DNA of 64,000 nucleotides from Siderastrea radians (Eukaryota > Cnidaria > Anthozoa > Scleractinia > Rhizangiidae), in the NCBI GenBank assembly GCA_964017195.1, contig OZ024898.1, positions 2,714,001 through 2,778,000 on the forward strand, given 5' to 3'. The notes beneath the pieces were generated by a model. It was not told the DNA's origin. It ran no database searches and was given only the letters and a program-made list of their open reading frames with translations. How positions within the stretch are numbered: the first letter of the stretch is position 1; every line of letters starts with the position of its first letter. The position numbers were made by a program, and so were the translations under genes. Below, piece by piece: positions 19,994-31,500 of the stretch.

Positions 19994-21596
19994 GAAGGTT
20001 TGAATACAGTTAGAGTGCAAATAAATTACTCATATTCAACAAAGGACCGATCGCTATTCATTCCACTTTCAGGTCATGTCACTACTGCTTCGTTCGTATT
20101 CAAAAACTAACATTCCAGGTACCTGCAATTCTACCCATTTTCATTGCAAACAGACCAAAAACACGACCTTTGTAATAAGGGATAGGTAAAGAAAATAGAA
20201 AGAATTTCGCGTAAAAAGGGCGTGGTGTTTGAAACTCGTTGGCAGTTAGTGAAGCACATTTAAATCTAACTTAGTTTAATACATTTGTTAGTACTTTTCT
20301 CAGAACGACGGCCGGTGGCCATGCCACCAGATTTAAAAACTAGGCAGCTATTTAGTTAACTTAAGTCAGCTTTTGTTTGATCTCCCACGTAAATAGTTTT
20401 TGTCAACTTGAAACTCTTATTTTTACTGTGAGATGATGACGCCATATGTTGCATGCATAATATAAGATCAATGCAAAAAAGGGTAATTATTAGTATTTCC
20501 TGTGTCACTTTTTGCCATACTCCTAATAGGTTTGTAATTTACAAAACGTTCAATATATGATAAATTTGTACTACATTGAAATTATTCTTTGTAATTTAAC
20601 ATACAGAATTGAAACTCTGGCAATCAGACGTTTCAGAGAATGTAAAATGTTCAGCTTTGTCGAAACAAGGCAATTGAACTTAATGGCACTTTTACGCTCA
20701 AGATAACTTACTTCCGTAAAAATACAGCAAATTTAAGATAAAAGTAGTTGAATTCATAGGTGAAATTTTTAATATAAAACAAAGTATTGGATTTATGTTG
20801 TTGTGTATAGTGCTTCACTCTGTATCTGTGCCACTTTTTGTGAAGACCAATTAACATTTTGACATTTCTTTGACGGCTTCCGTTTCATTCGGCCAATCAA
20901 ATGTGACAACGAGGCGAAGTCGGATGTACAAACATGAAACTCGATAACTCCGTCATTTAAGCTGGAAGTTATCAAGCTTGTACTAAGTTCTTAGTAAAAG
21001 GTAATGAAAAACTTTATTAAATAACAATGGAACACGGCCTACTGATCGTGCTTGTTCAAACATTACTAAAAGTAGTACGTTCATTATCAAATTCAAGCAC
21101 TGACTGTTACAAGCAAGTAGAAAAATTAGGATTTTCTGCCCTGCAAATTAGAACAAAAATTAAGATGGGCCAAAGATTTCGAGCATTGCATGATTTAGTT
21201 CAGTATTCTGTAACTTACATATCTGAATACACAAACCTTTACCCGGGCCTAGCAGATGTTTATTATTTCAATATGCTTCTTTGTTTGTATATAAGTTATC
21301 AAGCTGTTATCGTTTCTTAGTTAAGGTGATCAGTACTGTGCCATTTCTTTTTACTTAAACAAACCTGCAATTGCATACCCAGCACACTTTTGTGCAGGTG
21401 CAAAAATTGCCAACCTAATTTCGTTGCAGTAAAAATTGGAAAATCATTTTCCATCTAAATGGCCTTTAAGCTTCCAGCTAGAAGTGCGGAACATTTTGCC
21501 ACCATGCCAGCGAGATGTTAAGCGACTCATTTGACCAAAGTGACAATCACCTCAAGAGAGATTATAAGAATCCAGGAATCTTAGTTTAATCATAGC

Positions 21597-22604
21597 ATGG
21601 CCTCAGAGCTTTCTACCAGAAGCGTGGAGGTAGTAGTTGCCGAATCGACAATCTTGATTTTGATAAACGTTATCAGTCTCGTGGGAAATGCATTGGTTGC
21701 TTTAACAATATACAAGAGCCCAAGACTTCGAAAAACCTCAGATCTTTACATCTTCGCCTTGGCGGTCACTGATCTGTTGTGGGCATCTTGTGTGATGCCC
21801 ATGACTGCCACGACGTTAATAACTGGGAAATGGATTTTCAGTGACGCAGTCTGCGAATTTCAGGCGTCTATCGATTATTTTGTTCTATACAGTTCACCTG
21901 TTACGATGGGGCTCGCTGCTTTCAACAGATACATAAAAATTGTCAGGCCTACACACTACAAGATTATTTTCTCTTTCAAGCGTTCGAGGATGCTTCTCAT
22001 GGTTTCGTGGCTTTTTCTGGTGCTGTACATTGTCATAGTAAGAACCACAAAATGGCAGATGTTTGAATTCATCTCGACGTACGCCCTGTGTGTGCCTGTC
22101 TACTCATCTGAACAGAATGCCTTGATTCATTATTGTATTACTATCTCAATTTTCTTCCTGTTTCCCTTCACCGTGTTCGTATTTTCATACTTTCATGTGT
22201 ACAAGGTAATACGGCGGCACAATCGAAGGGTGGGGGTTATTTTTCATAATAGGGCGACCCACACAAGAGTAACTGTCCAAGAGATCAACATAAGTAGGTC
22301 ACTGTTTTTCCTCATCGCAGTATTTGCAGTCTGCTGGCTGCCAACATGGGCCATTGCGCTTCCCAAGCGTCTGCAACCGACGGTAAGATTACACAGAAGT
22401 CTCCAGCTTCTTCCAGTTTTCCTCCCGTTTCTAAGCAGTGCCATAAACCCGTTTGTATACACAGGGAACAATCCATTATTTAAGTCCGAATTTAGAAGGC
22501 TCTTTTGTCCATCGAGGGAACATAACTCGAGTATCAGATTGAAGGTCTTACGTGCTAAGGTTAATCCTGTTCATTCCGGAGACAGACCTTGTGAGATACA
22601 CTGA
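21597..22604 (+). CDS. Rhodopsin-like class A GPCR (receptor 4, NRY/P3.40 group)
   Basis: Intronless, 335 aa, ATG at 21597. Landmarks: N31; D59 in LAVTD; C86 with C165 in ECL2; P101 (3.40); N110-R111-Y112; P190 and Y198 in TM5; E229; CWLP with W247 and P249; NPFVY at 284-288. ECL2 departs from the group signature (FISTYALCVPVY, no PGYA). ICL3 is basic and carries THTRVTVQEI just before TM6. The tail is about 47 aa, Ser/Arg-rich with no clear palmitoylation Cys cluster except C496-equivalent FCPS after helix 8. All canonical activation residues except D3.49 are present, so probably a working receptor. AATAAA lies 97 nt after the stop. Confidence 0.9.
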   Translation: MASELSTRSVEVVVAESTILILINVISLVGNALVALTIYKSPRLRKTSDLYIFALAVTDLLWASCVMPMTATTLITGKWIFSDAVCEFQASIDYFVLYSSPVTMGLAAFNRYIKIVRPTHYKIIFSFKRSRMLLMVSWLFLVLYIVIVRTTKWQMFEFISTYALCVPVYSSEQNALIHYCITISIFFLFPFTVFVFSYFHVYKVIRRHNRRVGVIFHNRATHTRVTVQEINISRSLFFLIAVFAVCWLPTWAIALPKRLQPTVRLHRSLQLLPVFLPFLSSAINPFVYTGNNPLFKSEFRRLFCPSREHNSSIRLKVLRAKVNPVHSGDRPCEIH

Positions 22605-23783
22605 GTTCATCCAAGCTACTGAGTCTGTTGTTCGGTCAGTAGTATCCCTTGGCACCGGCTTATTATGCTGTGTAAGGTCATTCAAACTTTTGGGTTTTGG
22701 AATAAAACAAAAGGACACCACCTGGCAGAAACGAAAGCTACGCGTCTATTATGCAAACACAAAATAGGGAAACAGAGCCTTACTGTGCCTTAAAGAAAAC
22801 CATAAATGTGTCACCTATGCTGAATCAAGTAGCGGCGGACTTTCCTGATAATGCAAACTGAATTATTAATAAGACTTCTGGGAGGTGAAGCCCGATTTTT
22901 TTGTATAATTCGCTTTACTGCGTATTTAAAAATTTCGTAAAAGGAAATAAGTATCGCTTCGATTCTGCAATCAAAGTTCATTACAGAATCGGAGATAAGA
23001 AACAACTAATGAACGGGAAGTGCAAAATATATCTTCACATGTTATGTTACCCGGGCAACACACAAGTGTTCTTTTCCTCATATGACACCCACCTGCTGTG
23101 AATATCAATTCTAGTAACTCTTGTTGTCATTCTCGCCAGATTTGTAATTTTAGGCTTGATCAACTGATTTCAGCGAGGTTTCCGATATATTAAAACCATT
23201 GATTTTTTTGGGTGGTAATAAAAAATGTATACGTATTATCTTTTCGTTGCTATTACGCTGCAGTCTTGAATCTTAAAAATGACAACCAAAAGTGAATTAA
23301 GCTGATGTAATATAGGTGCATTTACATGATTTTTAATCAATCGACAACTGTTTTGATTTGCAAGAAAAGTTTTGGAAAAATTAAACAAACTTGAAAGCGT
23401 TTTTTTCTCCATTCCTGTTGTTTTTCTCAGGTAAAATTGACCTTTTACCAATTTTTATTTTCTAATTTTTCAGATAATCGTTTCTTCTAGGTCAGTGTTG
23501 ATTTTTATGAAAAAAAAACATTAATGTACTAAATATTTTGCTGGAAGGAGACCAAGCCAAAAACGTTTAATTTTATGCAATCGCGCTTAAATCAACTGAA
23601 TTGTGTAGGAAGTGACAAAACATCTTTTGATAAAGTAAACAGAACGACGTAAAATCCACTCCCTCGTTAAACATTGCAAATATACAAAAGAAATAACAAA
23701 AGAAATTGTGAAACCACTAAAATATCAACTTCGATTGCCTTGCTGTACTATACTATACTTACGAAGCAATACTTAACTTGAAG
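22605..23783. other. Intergenic between receptors 4 and 5
   Basis: AT-rich 3' and 5' flanks of two tandem receptors. Apart from the AATAAA, nothing recognised. Confidence 0.5.
22701..22706 (+). promoter_or_regulatory. Polyadenylation signal candidate of receptor 4
   Basis: AATAAA 97 nt behind the stop of 21597-22604. Confidence 0.5.
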
Positions 23784-24707
23784 ATGTCCTTAAAACTTCA
23801 AAGTCAACCACTAGAAATGACTGCTTTCGAGTCCAGCGTTTTCATTTCAATGAATATCATTAGCCTTGTTGGAAACTCAATGATCTGCTTAGCGCTGTTA
23901 AGAGCCCCTCGATTGAGAACCACAACGAACTTGTATGTCGTTTCACTGGCGTGCTCCGATCTTCTTTGTGCAGTTTTTCAAATGCCGTTGACTTTAGTGA
24001 CGTTAAACACAAGGCGATGGATTTTCCCACAAGAGGTCTGTGAATTTCAAGCGTTTGTCGATTATGTTGTTGTTTACATGTCTCCAGCGACGATGGGCCT
24101 TGCGGCATTGAACAGATATTTTCGGATCGTTAAGACAGAATACTACAACGTGATATTCTCAAGTCGCCGATCTCAACTTCTTCTTGGATCAGTATGGACT
24201 TTGCTTTTGTCCTACATTATTATTGCTCGAGGTACTGGCTGGCAACAATTCACTTTCATTCCAGGTTTTGCCACGTGCACAGTAATACACTTGTCTGGCG
24301 AGAGAGGCCTTGTCCACTATTCCATAATTCTCTTGTTTTTCTTTGTTCTTCCTTTCTCCATCGCCGTTTTCTCCTACTACCATGTCTACAAAAAGATCCG
24401 TCAGCACAATCTAGAAATTGTCCCATCTTTACATCGAAGGATGACTGAAGCTGGAATTTCCATCCATGAGATAAAGATTACCAAGTCCTTGTCAGTTGTG
24501 ATCGCTGGTTTCGCCATGTGCTGGGTGCCAATGTGGACTATCGCATTGTTGAAGCGTTTCCATCCAGGTCTTTTGCCCGAAAAGCTGGAACTGTTGTCAA
24601 CATTTCTCATTTTTTTGAGCGCTACTATTAATCCTTTTATCTACGCTTGGACAAGCAGGGGATTTAGACTGGTGATTTTGAAAATGCTATCCTGTTTGAA
24701 GGTCTGA
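23784..24707 (+). CDS. Rhodopsin-like class A GPCR (receptor 5, NRY/P3.40 group)
   Basis: Intronless, 307 aa. The frame is open from a TTG at 23778, but the first ATG is 23784. Landmarks: N31; D59 in LACSD; C86 with C165; P101 (3.40); N110-R111-Y112; P190 and Y198 in TM5; E229; CWVP with W247 and P249; NPFIY at 283-287. The C-terminal tail is only about 20 aa after NPxxY, long enough for helix 8 and ending in SCLKV, so desensitisation through tail phosphorylation is unlikely. Strongly similar along TM3-TM6 to the broken receptor at 37533-38479 and to receptor 6, including FSYYHVYKKIRQHN. Same strand as receptor 4, 1.2 kb downstream. AATAAA follows 92 nt after the stop. Confidence 0.9.
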   Translation: MSLKLQSQPLEMTAFESSVFISMNIISLVGNSMICLALLRAPRLRTTTNLYVVSLACSDLLCAVFQMPLTLVTLNTRRWIFPQEVCEFQAFVDYVVVYMSPATMGLAALNRYFRIVKTEYYNVIFSSRRSQLLLGSVWTLLLSYIIIARGTGWQQFTFIPGFATCTVIHLSGERGLVHYSIILLFFFVLPFSIAVFSYYHVYKKIRQHNLEIVPSLHRRMTEAGISIHEIKITKSLSVVIAGFAMCWVPMWTIALLKRFHPGLLPEKLELLSTFLIFLSATINPFIYAWTSRGFRLVILKMLSCLKV

Positions 24708-24798
24708 ATCAGTTTAACCCTTTGGACAAGCCCTAGAGTGACAAGCATCTAATTTCTCCTTAAGTTATCACTTGTTGAACAAATATACAGGTCATGAG

Positions 24799-24804
24799 AA
24801 TAAA
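24799..24804 (+). promoter_or_regulatory. Polyadenylation signal candidate of receptor 5
   Basis: AATAAA in GAGAATAAAGC, 92 nt after the stop of 23784-24707. Confidence 0.55.
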
Positions 24805-25149
24805 GCAAATGATCACTAGACATGAAATGTCTTGACGTTTAATCAAATTCTCCCAACTAGTAACATAAGAAGTACATTAGAGAACAGTGAGGAGAATCTG
24901 CTGGTGGATATTGGATATTGGTGGATATTGGGCCTTAAATATGAAGGGTCAATAGAGCTATAGTTGAATAATGGGCGGGTATCATAACTTTTAACTGGTA
25001 TTATATTCTAAATAGTTTACTGTCAACTATGATCTTATGATTTTGGCGGAATTTATTTTAAACTAATAGCTGAGAAATCTGACCATCTGTCGGCTGAAAT
25101 GGTGAAAATTTGAGTGAACGTATTATCGCAGAACGTGTTAACCCTATTT

Positions 25150-25680
25150 AGCCTAGATGGGGAGGGGGAGTTCCCAGACTGACTTTAAACGTTTATAACT
25201 TTCTTTATAATTTATGGAAACTAAGGAGCCAAACTTTGTGACTTTTCCTCGGATTTATCTGGGAACAATTTAATGTAAATTTTGTTATTCATAGAATTTA
25301 ATGTTGCCAGAGCACCATATTTTGACAGGTATTTCTTCCGAATTTTTTTTCTGTTGTCAATGAAAACTATTAACATTATTGTGGTAACGTTTATATTCCT
25401 AGTTCATTTTAGTGCTCTTTTGTTAGTCTTAGCCTCTTTTTGACCAATTTTAGTGGATTGGGAGGTTTGGAAAACCAAGAAATCCAAGATGGCAGATCCA
25501 AAATGGCCACCGTTTTGGAACTCGTGACATATTTTCACGTCATATGACGTCATCAGCTCATGTTACACACCTCATAGAAAGCATCTTGCGACATACTTTG
25601 TGCCTTCGAAGTTTCGTTGTCATTGCTTTAATCCTCTCGCTGTGCACCCCCCCTTATAGGATCAGCAGCTCCAAAATAAG
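25150..25680 (+). repeat. Dispersed repeat with CRE-like word, plus copy
   Basis: Reads in the opposite orientation to 59230-59780. Shared landmarks in order: ACGTTTATAACTTTC-type start, a GGATTTATCTG.GAACAATTT segment, CAAGAAATCCAAGATGGC, then ACGTCATATGACGTCATCAG. Diverged but clearly one family; class unknown. Confidence 0.65.
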
Positions 25681-26806
25681 GTTAAATACGCGGTCAGCAA
25701 TATTTGTACAATTTTGGACTGGTTTATACATCCCATGAAATCCATTAGCTACAGCGGAGTTTATTTTCGTTTACTCTCTAATTGACTTTGGAATTCTTAA
25801 ACGTAGTCGCAGGGATCTTATTTTACTACTCTTTAGCCAGTGACAAACAACAATAATTTATCTCCGCGCTTAGCCTAGACACAAACTCCTACTCTCTTTA
25901 ATAATTGTTGAGTCTGCATGGTTGCTTTCGATGTAAAAAATTAGCATAGGTGAAAAAACATGTGATGTGGAACATGCATTCTCTGTTCTTTGCGTGCATT
26001 GTTATTCAAGCTATGTTTACAGAATGAGTGGTCCTTGTTGTATTCGGTTTTGTATTCGAACTGGATTTTTCGCCACGGAAAACACAGTCTAAAATGTTCG
26101 CGTTAATCGACTATCTTGACAGTATCGATCATTTTAGGCGAGTAAATTAAGCTGGAAAGTTTGTGTAAATCAGGACAAAAATCCGTATCTGATTTATAAA
26201 TATTAAACATTTTAAAACATTAATGTTGTTAAGAACATTTAACATTAGTGTTTATGGAATCAGATTAAACATCAATTCCCTTTTGCATTTTCTTTGTGAA
26301 TTATTGGTGAGTGTTATAACTGAACTTGCTAGAATAAATACCGGCCGTTTTGATTGGCAACTGGATCTACTTCAAGTCTATAGAAAAATACACCGAGAAG
26401 ACAAACCCATTCGTCTAATTAGGGTGCATAGGACACAACTGTTTTCTTAACTCATCATCAGTACAAATTTTACTTATTTTGAGGACAAGCTTAGCCTTAC
26501 TGAAAAATCGATCCAGTTGCCGTCTCAGGCAATTTGCCAAGGTAGCATTTGTTCTTTGAGCCTGATGAGAATCCGGAACTTGGAAACGAAGGTATGATTT
26601 TCCGTTGTATTTACTAGAGACAATTCTTAGTTCGTTACGTTGCAAATGAAACGTCCATGATGGATAGTTCGCAATTGGATTGACTTCGGTTCCAGATGTT
26701 TTATCTTACTTAAAATCAGCGACCTACTGACTTAAATCCTATCAAAAGTTTAGGTCGTTTACTGTTTTATATTCTTTTGTTCTAACTAGCCAATGAACAA
26801 TCTGAA

Positions 26807-27331
26807 TGCTTTTTTTTGGCAAAATCCAAATCAGGATTCTTGGATCTAAAAACGGATTTTGCGTTTTTTTACTAAATCCAAAAACGGATAATTAATCCAA
26901 AGATTACACGCTTCGAGTGGATTCTTTAGATGAAATCTAAATCCTGATTTTTTAGATTTTATTCATGATCCAAGCGTTTCTTTATTTGTGAAGGGATTCG
27001 AAAATAGTACATCTGACAAGCGGTCTTCCATGCAAATCTTGAGAGACAAAACATTCGATCGTGCCGTGAAAAGAAAATTCAGGTGTTTTTCTGTTCCGTA
27101 TATAATTCTCCAGAAGTACAGACAGAAGCATTACCCCGTCAGGATAACTTCATTTGTGTACCATTTCTATAATTCAGGGACTGATTTTGATGATTGAGAA
27201 CGCAAGTAGTGAGATCAGTAAATGAACTACTGCAGATAATGTGCTGTTTATGAATTATTTGTATTAAACTATAGTCGAATCCATATGATCTGGGATCACA
27301 AATCCCTTTCGGATTCTCCCAAAAAAACGCA
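26807..27331. mobile_element. TIR element of about 525 bp
   Basis: Ends TGCTTTTTTTTGGCAAAATC and, reversed, TGCGTTTTTTTGGGAGAATC form imperfect terminal inverted repeats of about 25-30 bp. The interior repeats AAATCC.AAAA/GGATTTTG words in both orientations. No transposase frame, hence a non-autonomous element. Confidence 0.5.
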
Positions 27332-27449
27332 CCCTTAATCTGATTTAAATGGTAAAAAGTCACAAAAGCTAAATCAGGTTTGTATTTGGACTTCAACTGT
27401 GATTTCGAACCCTTGGGAATGAATGTTGCTTAACCAGGCACGTGGGCGG

Positions 27450-28436
27450 TCAAGGAGTGCTAACTGCCACACGTTGCACAGTGCCCTGCTTCGTTTGCCT
27501 TCGGACAGGCTTCCAAGTGAACACGATCTTTAAGAACTCCCTTCTAAAGGCACGGTTAGTGAAAGCGTATATGAACGGATTGATCGTCGAGCTCAGAAAC
27601 AGAAGCAACACGGCGAGCATTTGTATATCTCGATAAATCGGTGCGAGAGAAAAGCGTTCAGTGATAAGAATCACCCAAAATGGTACCCAGCAAAGAAAAA
27701 TACTCGCAAGGACAAAAAATAGGGACTTGACCATCTTGATTTCATTCAGTGTAATCTTTGCTCGGCTCAGTGACTTCTGCAAGTGAGGGGTGATCATCAA
27801 GTTGTGTCCATGAATTTTTTGGAAGACCTTGAAGTAGCTATAGGATGAGACAGCCAGTGGGATTATGAAACAGAACAGCCCCAAGACAGCGTAGTGAATA
27901 AGTTTTCTGCGTTCAGATAAGTGTCCAATGATACATGTAGCATATCCAGGAGTGAAAACAAACTTTTGCCACCCAGTCGATTGGGCTACCACGATATATA
28001 GGAACAACAAGAGCCATACCAGTGACAAGAACAGTTTGGAACGTCTCGGCGAAAATATCTTGTTATAGCGAGTTGCTTTCACTATCCTAACGTATCGGTT
28101 AAAAGCTGTGAGTCCAATTGTTACTGGTGAAACATAAGTCACAAAAACATCCACAAAAGCTTCCATTTGACAGGTGGCATCACCAAAAATCCAGCTACCA
28201 GTTATTAAGGTTGCTGACGTGAGGGGCATCTCTATGGCTGCACAGGACAGGTCACTAACAGCCAGCGCGATTATGTAAAGGTTTGTTGTTCTTCGAAGGC
28301 GTCTGTTTCTGTAAACTGCTAATATGACCATTGTGTTTCCAGACAAACTCACGATGTTTAATATGATACACAGCGCTGATTCAAGAATGACTTGTAACGA
28401 GCTGCGATGGGGAAGAAAGAGCGAATGAGTTTCCAT
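27450..28436 (-). CDS. Rhodopsin-like class A GPCR (receptor 6, NRY/P3.40 group)
   Basis: Intronless, 328 aa from the ATG at 28436. The frame stays open 28 codons further up to a TTG at 28520, without an ATG; that extension is soluble and I exclude it. Landmarks: N34; D62 in LAVSD; C89 with C168 in ECL2 (TPGYATC); P104 (3.40); N113-R114-Y115; P193 in TM5; E232 in LNEIKMVKS; CWVP with W250 and P252; NPFIY at 286-290. The tail of about 38 aa is very basic. Activation motifs are complete apart from the group-wide D3.49 to N. It faces receptor 5 tail to tail. Confidence 0.9.
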   Translation of the reverse strand: METHSLFLPHRSSLQVILESALCIILNIVSLSGNTMVILAVYRNRRLRRTTNLYIIALAVSDLSCAAIEMPLTSATLITGSWIFGDATCQMEAFVDVFVTYVSPVTIGLTAFNRYVRIVKATRYNKIFSPRRSKLFLSLVWLLLFLYIVVAQSTGWQKFVFTPGYATCIIGHLSERRKLIHYAVLGLFCFIIPLAVSSYSYFKVFQKIHGHNLMITPHLQKSLSRAKITLNEIKMVKSLFFVLASIFLCWVPFWVILITERFSLAPIYRDIQMLAVLLLFLSSTINPFIYAFTNRAFRREFLKIVFTWKPVRRQTKQGTVQRVAVSTP

Positions 28437-29899
28437 TTTCTGTTCAGAACTGCTATGTGAGCGGTACAAGTACAAGATTTTTGCTGAATTTTCCCAGCTT
28501 AGCTCTGGACTTGATTTCAAAAGGTGCCCTGAAAATCAAAAGCAGACTGTCGGTGTCGCGATATATGATTATATATTGAGTATTAAACTTAACATCCTTC
28601 CTCCAGCCTCTAATTATCAGCAATCAAGATTGAGTGCGAAACAAAAAAACTTGCAATTAAACCGTTTGTAGACTCAACAGTATCGATTTCACGACAAATT
28701 TGCCATTAATTTTTTAAAATTACAATTCATTTGATCATCTGCATTCAGGTGCAAACTGCTGTACCTACCTACTTATAAAAGAAGTGTAATATGTTATGAC
28801 GATTTATTGTCTTCGCAAAGGGAACAAAATGACAAGGAAATTGGTTTCATTCCATACTTTCTTTTTTTTAAATTCCAATCTTGCGGTGCAGAAAATCTTA
28901 AAATTGAATTTCACAAAGGAAACGTCTTAAATGTCAATTTGCCGCCAAAGGAACCCTAAGGTACATATTTGGCAAATTATTTTCTTGCATTTCAATTTCC
29001 TAAAATCAAAAGGTTTCGGCACCTGATGGCAAGACTGGAAATTTGACTCCACAGGGTTTATTACAATGTTCTCTTGCTACTACCAACAAAATTGTATGAA
29101 ACACCTCCATCTTTACACTTCTAGCTTCGAAATCTCACCATTGGTGAACAACCGAGCCTTTCATTCGCTATGAACCATTCGGTATAAATTAATTGTAAAG
29201 ATGCTATGTTTAGCATGATGCCTAGTTGCCAAACTGAAAACCCTATAGTTTCGTCCTATTTCCGATGCAAATTTAATTTCCTGTGAAGTTGATACTCAAA
29301 CTAAGTAAAACCGTCAGTGATATAAATTGCACGCAGATGGCGCCATTCAGCGGCCATTCGCTTTCAATCCGAGACGCAGGTGACCATAACAGAAAAGAAA
29401 ATAGTATGTCGGTTATTTTTACAAAAAAATGCCCGAAAAAAAGCAATGCTGAAAAGCTTTAAAGTTTGGATGGTCATCCTATTATTATAGCATTTCATCT
29501 TCATTCGTTTAAATCTGAGTGAGTCATATGTCGAATTTTGAAACTGGCATAATATTGAATTAAACTTGAAATGTGACTTGAAAAATGGAAAGTTTTTAAA
29601 TGTTTAAATACGGAATTAGAAAGAGGTGGATAATTTTTTCGAGAGCGGATCACCAAAAAAACTTTGAGTTTCAACACGCGTAAACATAAAACGCAAAATT
29701 TGAGATTTGGGTGATTTCGGTGGTATGATTTAAATTATCCTTAAATACTTCCCAGCCCTTATATGCAGAAAATTACGTCACGTGAAGTGTTTGACAAGTG
29801 ATTTTGACCAATGACAACCGAGAGGAAGTGGGGAAATATTTGATGGTCATAAGAGTTCAGTGAGAGAGAATCAATTACTGATCCAGGGCTAGTGTACAT

Positions 29900-30105
29900 G
29901 ATAATGTACTTTATTATATACACAAGAGTGTTTTAGTGGAAAATAGACCACTCGTAAAGTTCATACGAAACCACTTTCGGGACTCGAGTAGCGTATTTTC
30001 CATATCCTCACTAGTGAGGATATCGATGACGTCATTTCCCGCTTTTACACTGTAAGTTTTCTGTCCAAAAATACTCTTGTCTATATAATAACAAGAACAT
30101 TACAC
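29900..30105. mobile_element. MITE-like element with imperfect TIRs
   Basis: TAATGTACTTTATTATATAC at the left and, reversed, TAATGTTCTTGTTATTATAT at the right, each followed by ACAAGAGT.TTTT, give inverted ends of about 35 bp. The inside holds a short CCTCACTAGTGAGG palindrome at about 30005-30018. Confidence 0.55.
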
Positions 30106-30881
30106 GGCGGCTCCCTACAAATAGAAGGTTATCAGCTCTTATAATCCCTTGCGTGAGTGGCCAGTGTTCTTGGTTTTCGTCATCATAATAAAATGAGGTT
30201 TGTTTGCATGAGCAACATTCAGAAACAAATTAAAGGAGTAAAAATAGGTAAAAAAAAATAAAAACAGACAAAAAAAAAAAACGACAAAAATTTTCGGGTC
30301 TATAGAACTCTTCAGAAGAAAGTTCTCGAAAAAAATATAATTTTCAGAAAATTACAAGATACAGTATGCGTCCACCATGTTTGTGTCATCTTTGGGGCAC
30401 CAATATGGCGGTTATCAGTAGTCAGCTCTCTCTTCCGCAGAAGCTCCTGTTAGTAAACACCAGAGAAAGAAACGGGAGCGGGAGCGCTGGAGAGAAAACG
30501 GGAGCGCGGGGAACGATGGGAAGAGGGACTCTGCCAGATAATATTTTCAAACTGGCGCCCGATTTCCGAGGGAGGCTGGGGCTAGTCATATCCTACATAA
30601 ATACTGAACAAGATGGCGAAACATTCACTGCAACAACAGCAGCAAGTTTTCTCTCTTTCCGCGCGACCGTTTCAATAGACGAAAGAAAGCAGTAAAGTAA
30701 TATGTTTTAAATGTTTTGAAGACGACGGCTTGGTCAATTTTTTTGCCGAGGGAGTTGCAATAAGTCAGCATTTTGGTACGTGGCGAGAGCAAGATAGTTT
30801 TCCAGAATCGCTACGGTGAGGAAACGGCGAGCGTCCTCGAGCGATTAAGCGGACTAAGATTGCAAACGGTTAGTATTTTTT

Positions 30882-30910
30882 ATTGTTGTTGTTATTGTTG
30901 TTGTTGTTGT
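30882..30910. repeat. (TTG)n microsatellite
   Basis: TTG units with one TTA interruption. Confidence 0.9.
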
Positions 30911-31229
30911 CAGGAAAACATCAACAAACTGGGACAACATAATTTCCATTGATTGAAAGTTAAAATTATACTACACATTTGTGTTATAAATCGCCCAGTG
31001 ACAATTACCATGAAATATAGCTTGAACAAGATTAATGCAATAAGTTTTATGGGACTACGATAACTATTTTTTGCTTTTGTAAGTCTGTAGTATTGGGAGG
31101 TATAAAATTATTTGCAATGTTGGCGTGACCATCATATCTAGTTGTCTGCATGGCAAAATTGAGTGTTGTTTGTATTGTGCATCAATTGTCTAAAAATATG
31201 TGTTCAGTGTGGATAATAAAATTTGTTTA

Positions 31230-31500
31230 GGTGCTAAATGATAACGAAAGACAAAACATTCTGCATAATCTGGAGCAACCTGATTGCCAATACCAGTTAG
31301 TTTTCATTAGCTCTGAATGTGTTTTTACAGACAGTTCCCAAAGCTGTCTGGACACTCTGAGAGAGGAAAAATGACTCAAAATGGTTGTTGTTATCTAGAT
31401 GAGGCACATTGTATGGACACCTGGAGCAAGGACTTCAGACCTTTCTATCAGCAATTAGATATTTTGAGAAAGTATGGCTTGCCATTAATTTGTCTCACTT
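31230..31500 (+). pseudogene. Relic of a RecQ-like DEAH helicase
   Basis: After a splice-acceptor-like TTTGTTTAG, the frame reads LNDNERQNILHNL, then YQLVFISSE, which resembles the RecQ-type 'FI(F/S)PE' motif. After a frameshift near 31370 it continues LDEAHCMDTWSKDFRPFYQQ and LPLICLT, which matches RecQ motif II (DEAH.I..WG.DFRP.Y..L) and the start of motif III (LT.T). Motif I (Walker A) and the second RecA domain are absent. The frameshift and the loss of LTATA after LICLT show it is dead. Such helicase-like pieces are common in coral repeats, so it may be part of a mobile element. Confidence 0.5.

Larger units (their letters stand above)
18808..21596. other. Intergenic with SINE-like and MITE-like pieces
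   Basis: Contains a minus-strand SINE-like B box (18930-19010), further tRNA-promoter-like words on the plus strand near 19053 (TTGGCTAAAGCG) and 19283 (GTGTTCAAATCC), a MITE-like stretch at 19632-19855 and an AAAC microsatellite. A 97-codon open frame at 21027-21320(+) begins with ATG and is followed 277 bp later by receptor 4; it has a hydrophobic start and end but no recognised domain, so I leave it uncalled. The remainder is featureless AT-rich DNA. Confidence 0.5.
24708..27449. other. Intergenic between convergent receptors 5 and 6
   Basis: Convergent 3' ends. Holds a dispersed repeat (25150-25680) that recurs inverted at 59230-59780, and a TIR element at 26807-27331. No gene supported. 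Confidence 0.55.

Noticed and set aside
21027..21320. 97-codon frame just upstream of receptor 4 on the same strand
   Set aside because: No recognisable family, no membrane pattern beyond short hydrophobic ends; possible but unsupported as a gene.
30366..30695. 109-codon frame with Gly/Arg-rich middle
   Set aside because: Composition follows GC-rich repeat words (GGGAGCG), no homologous copy or domain seen.
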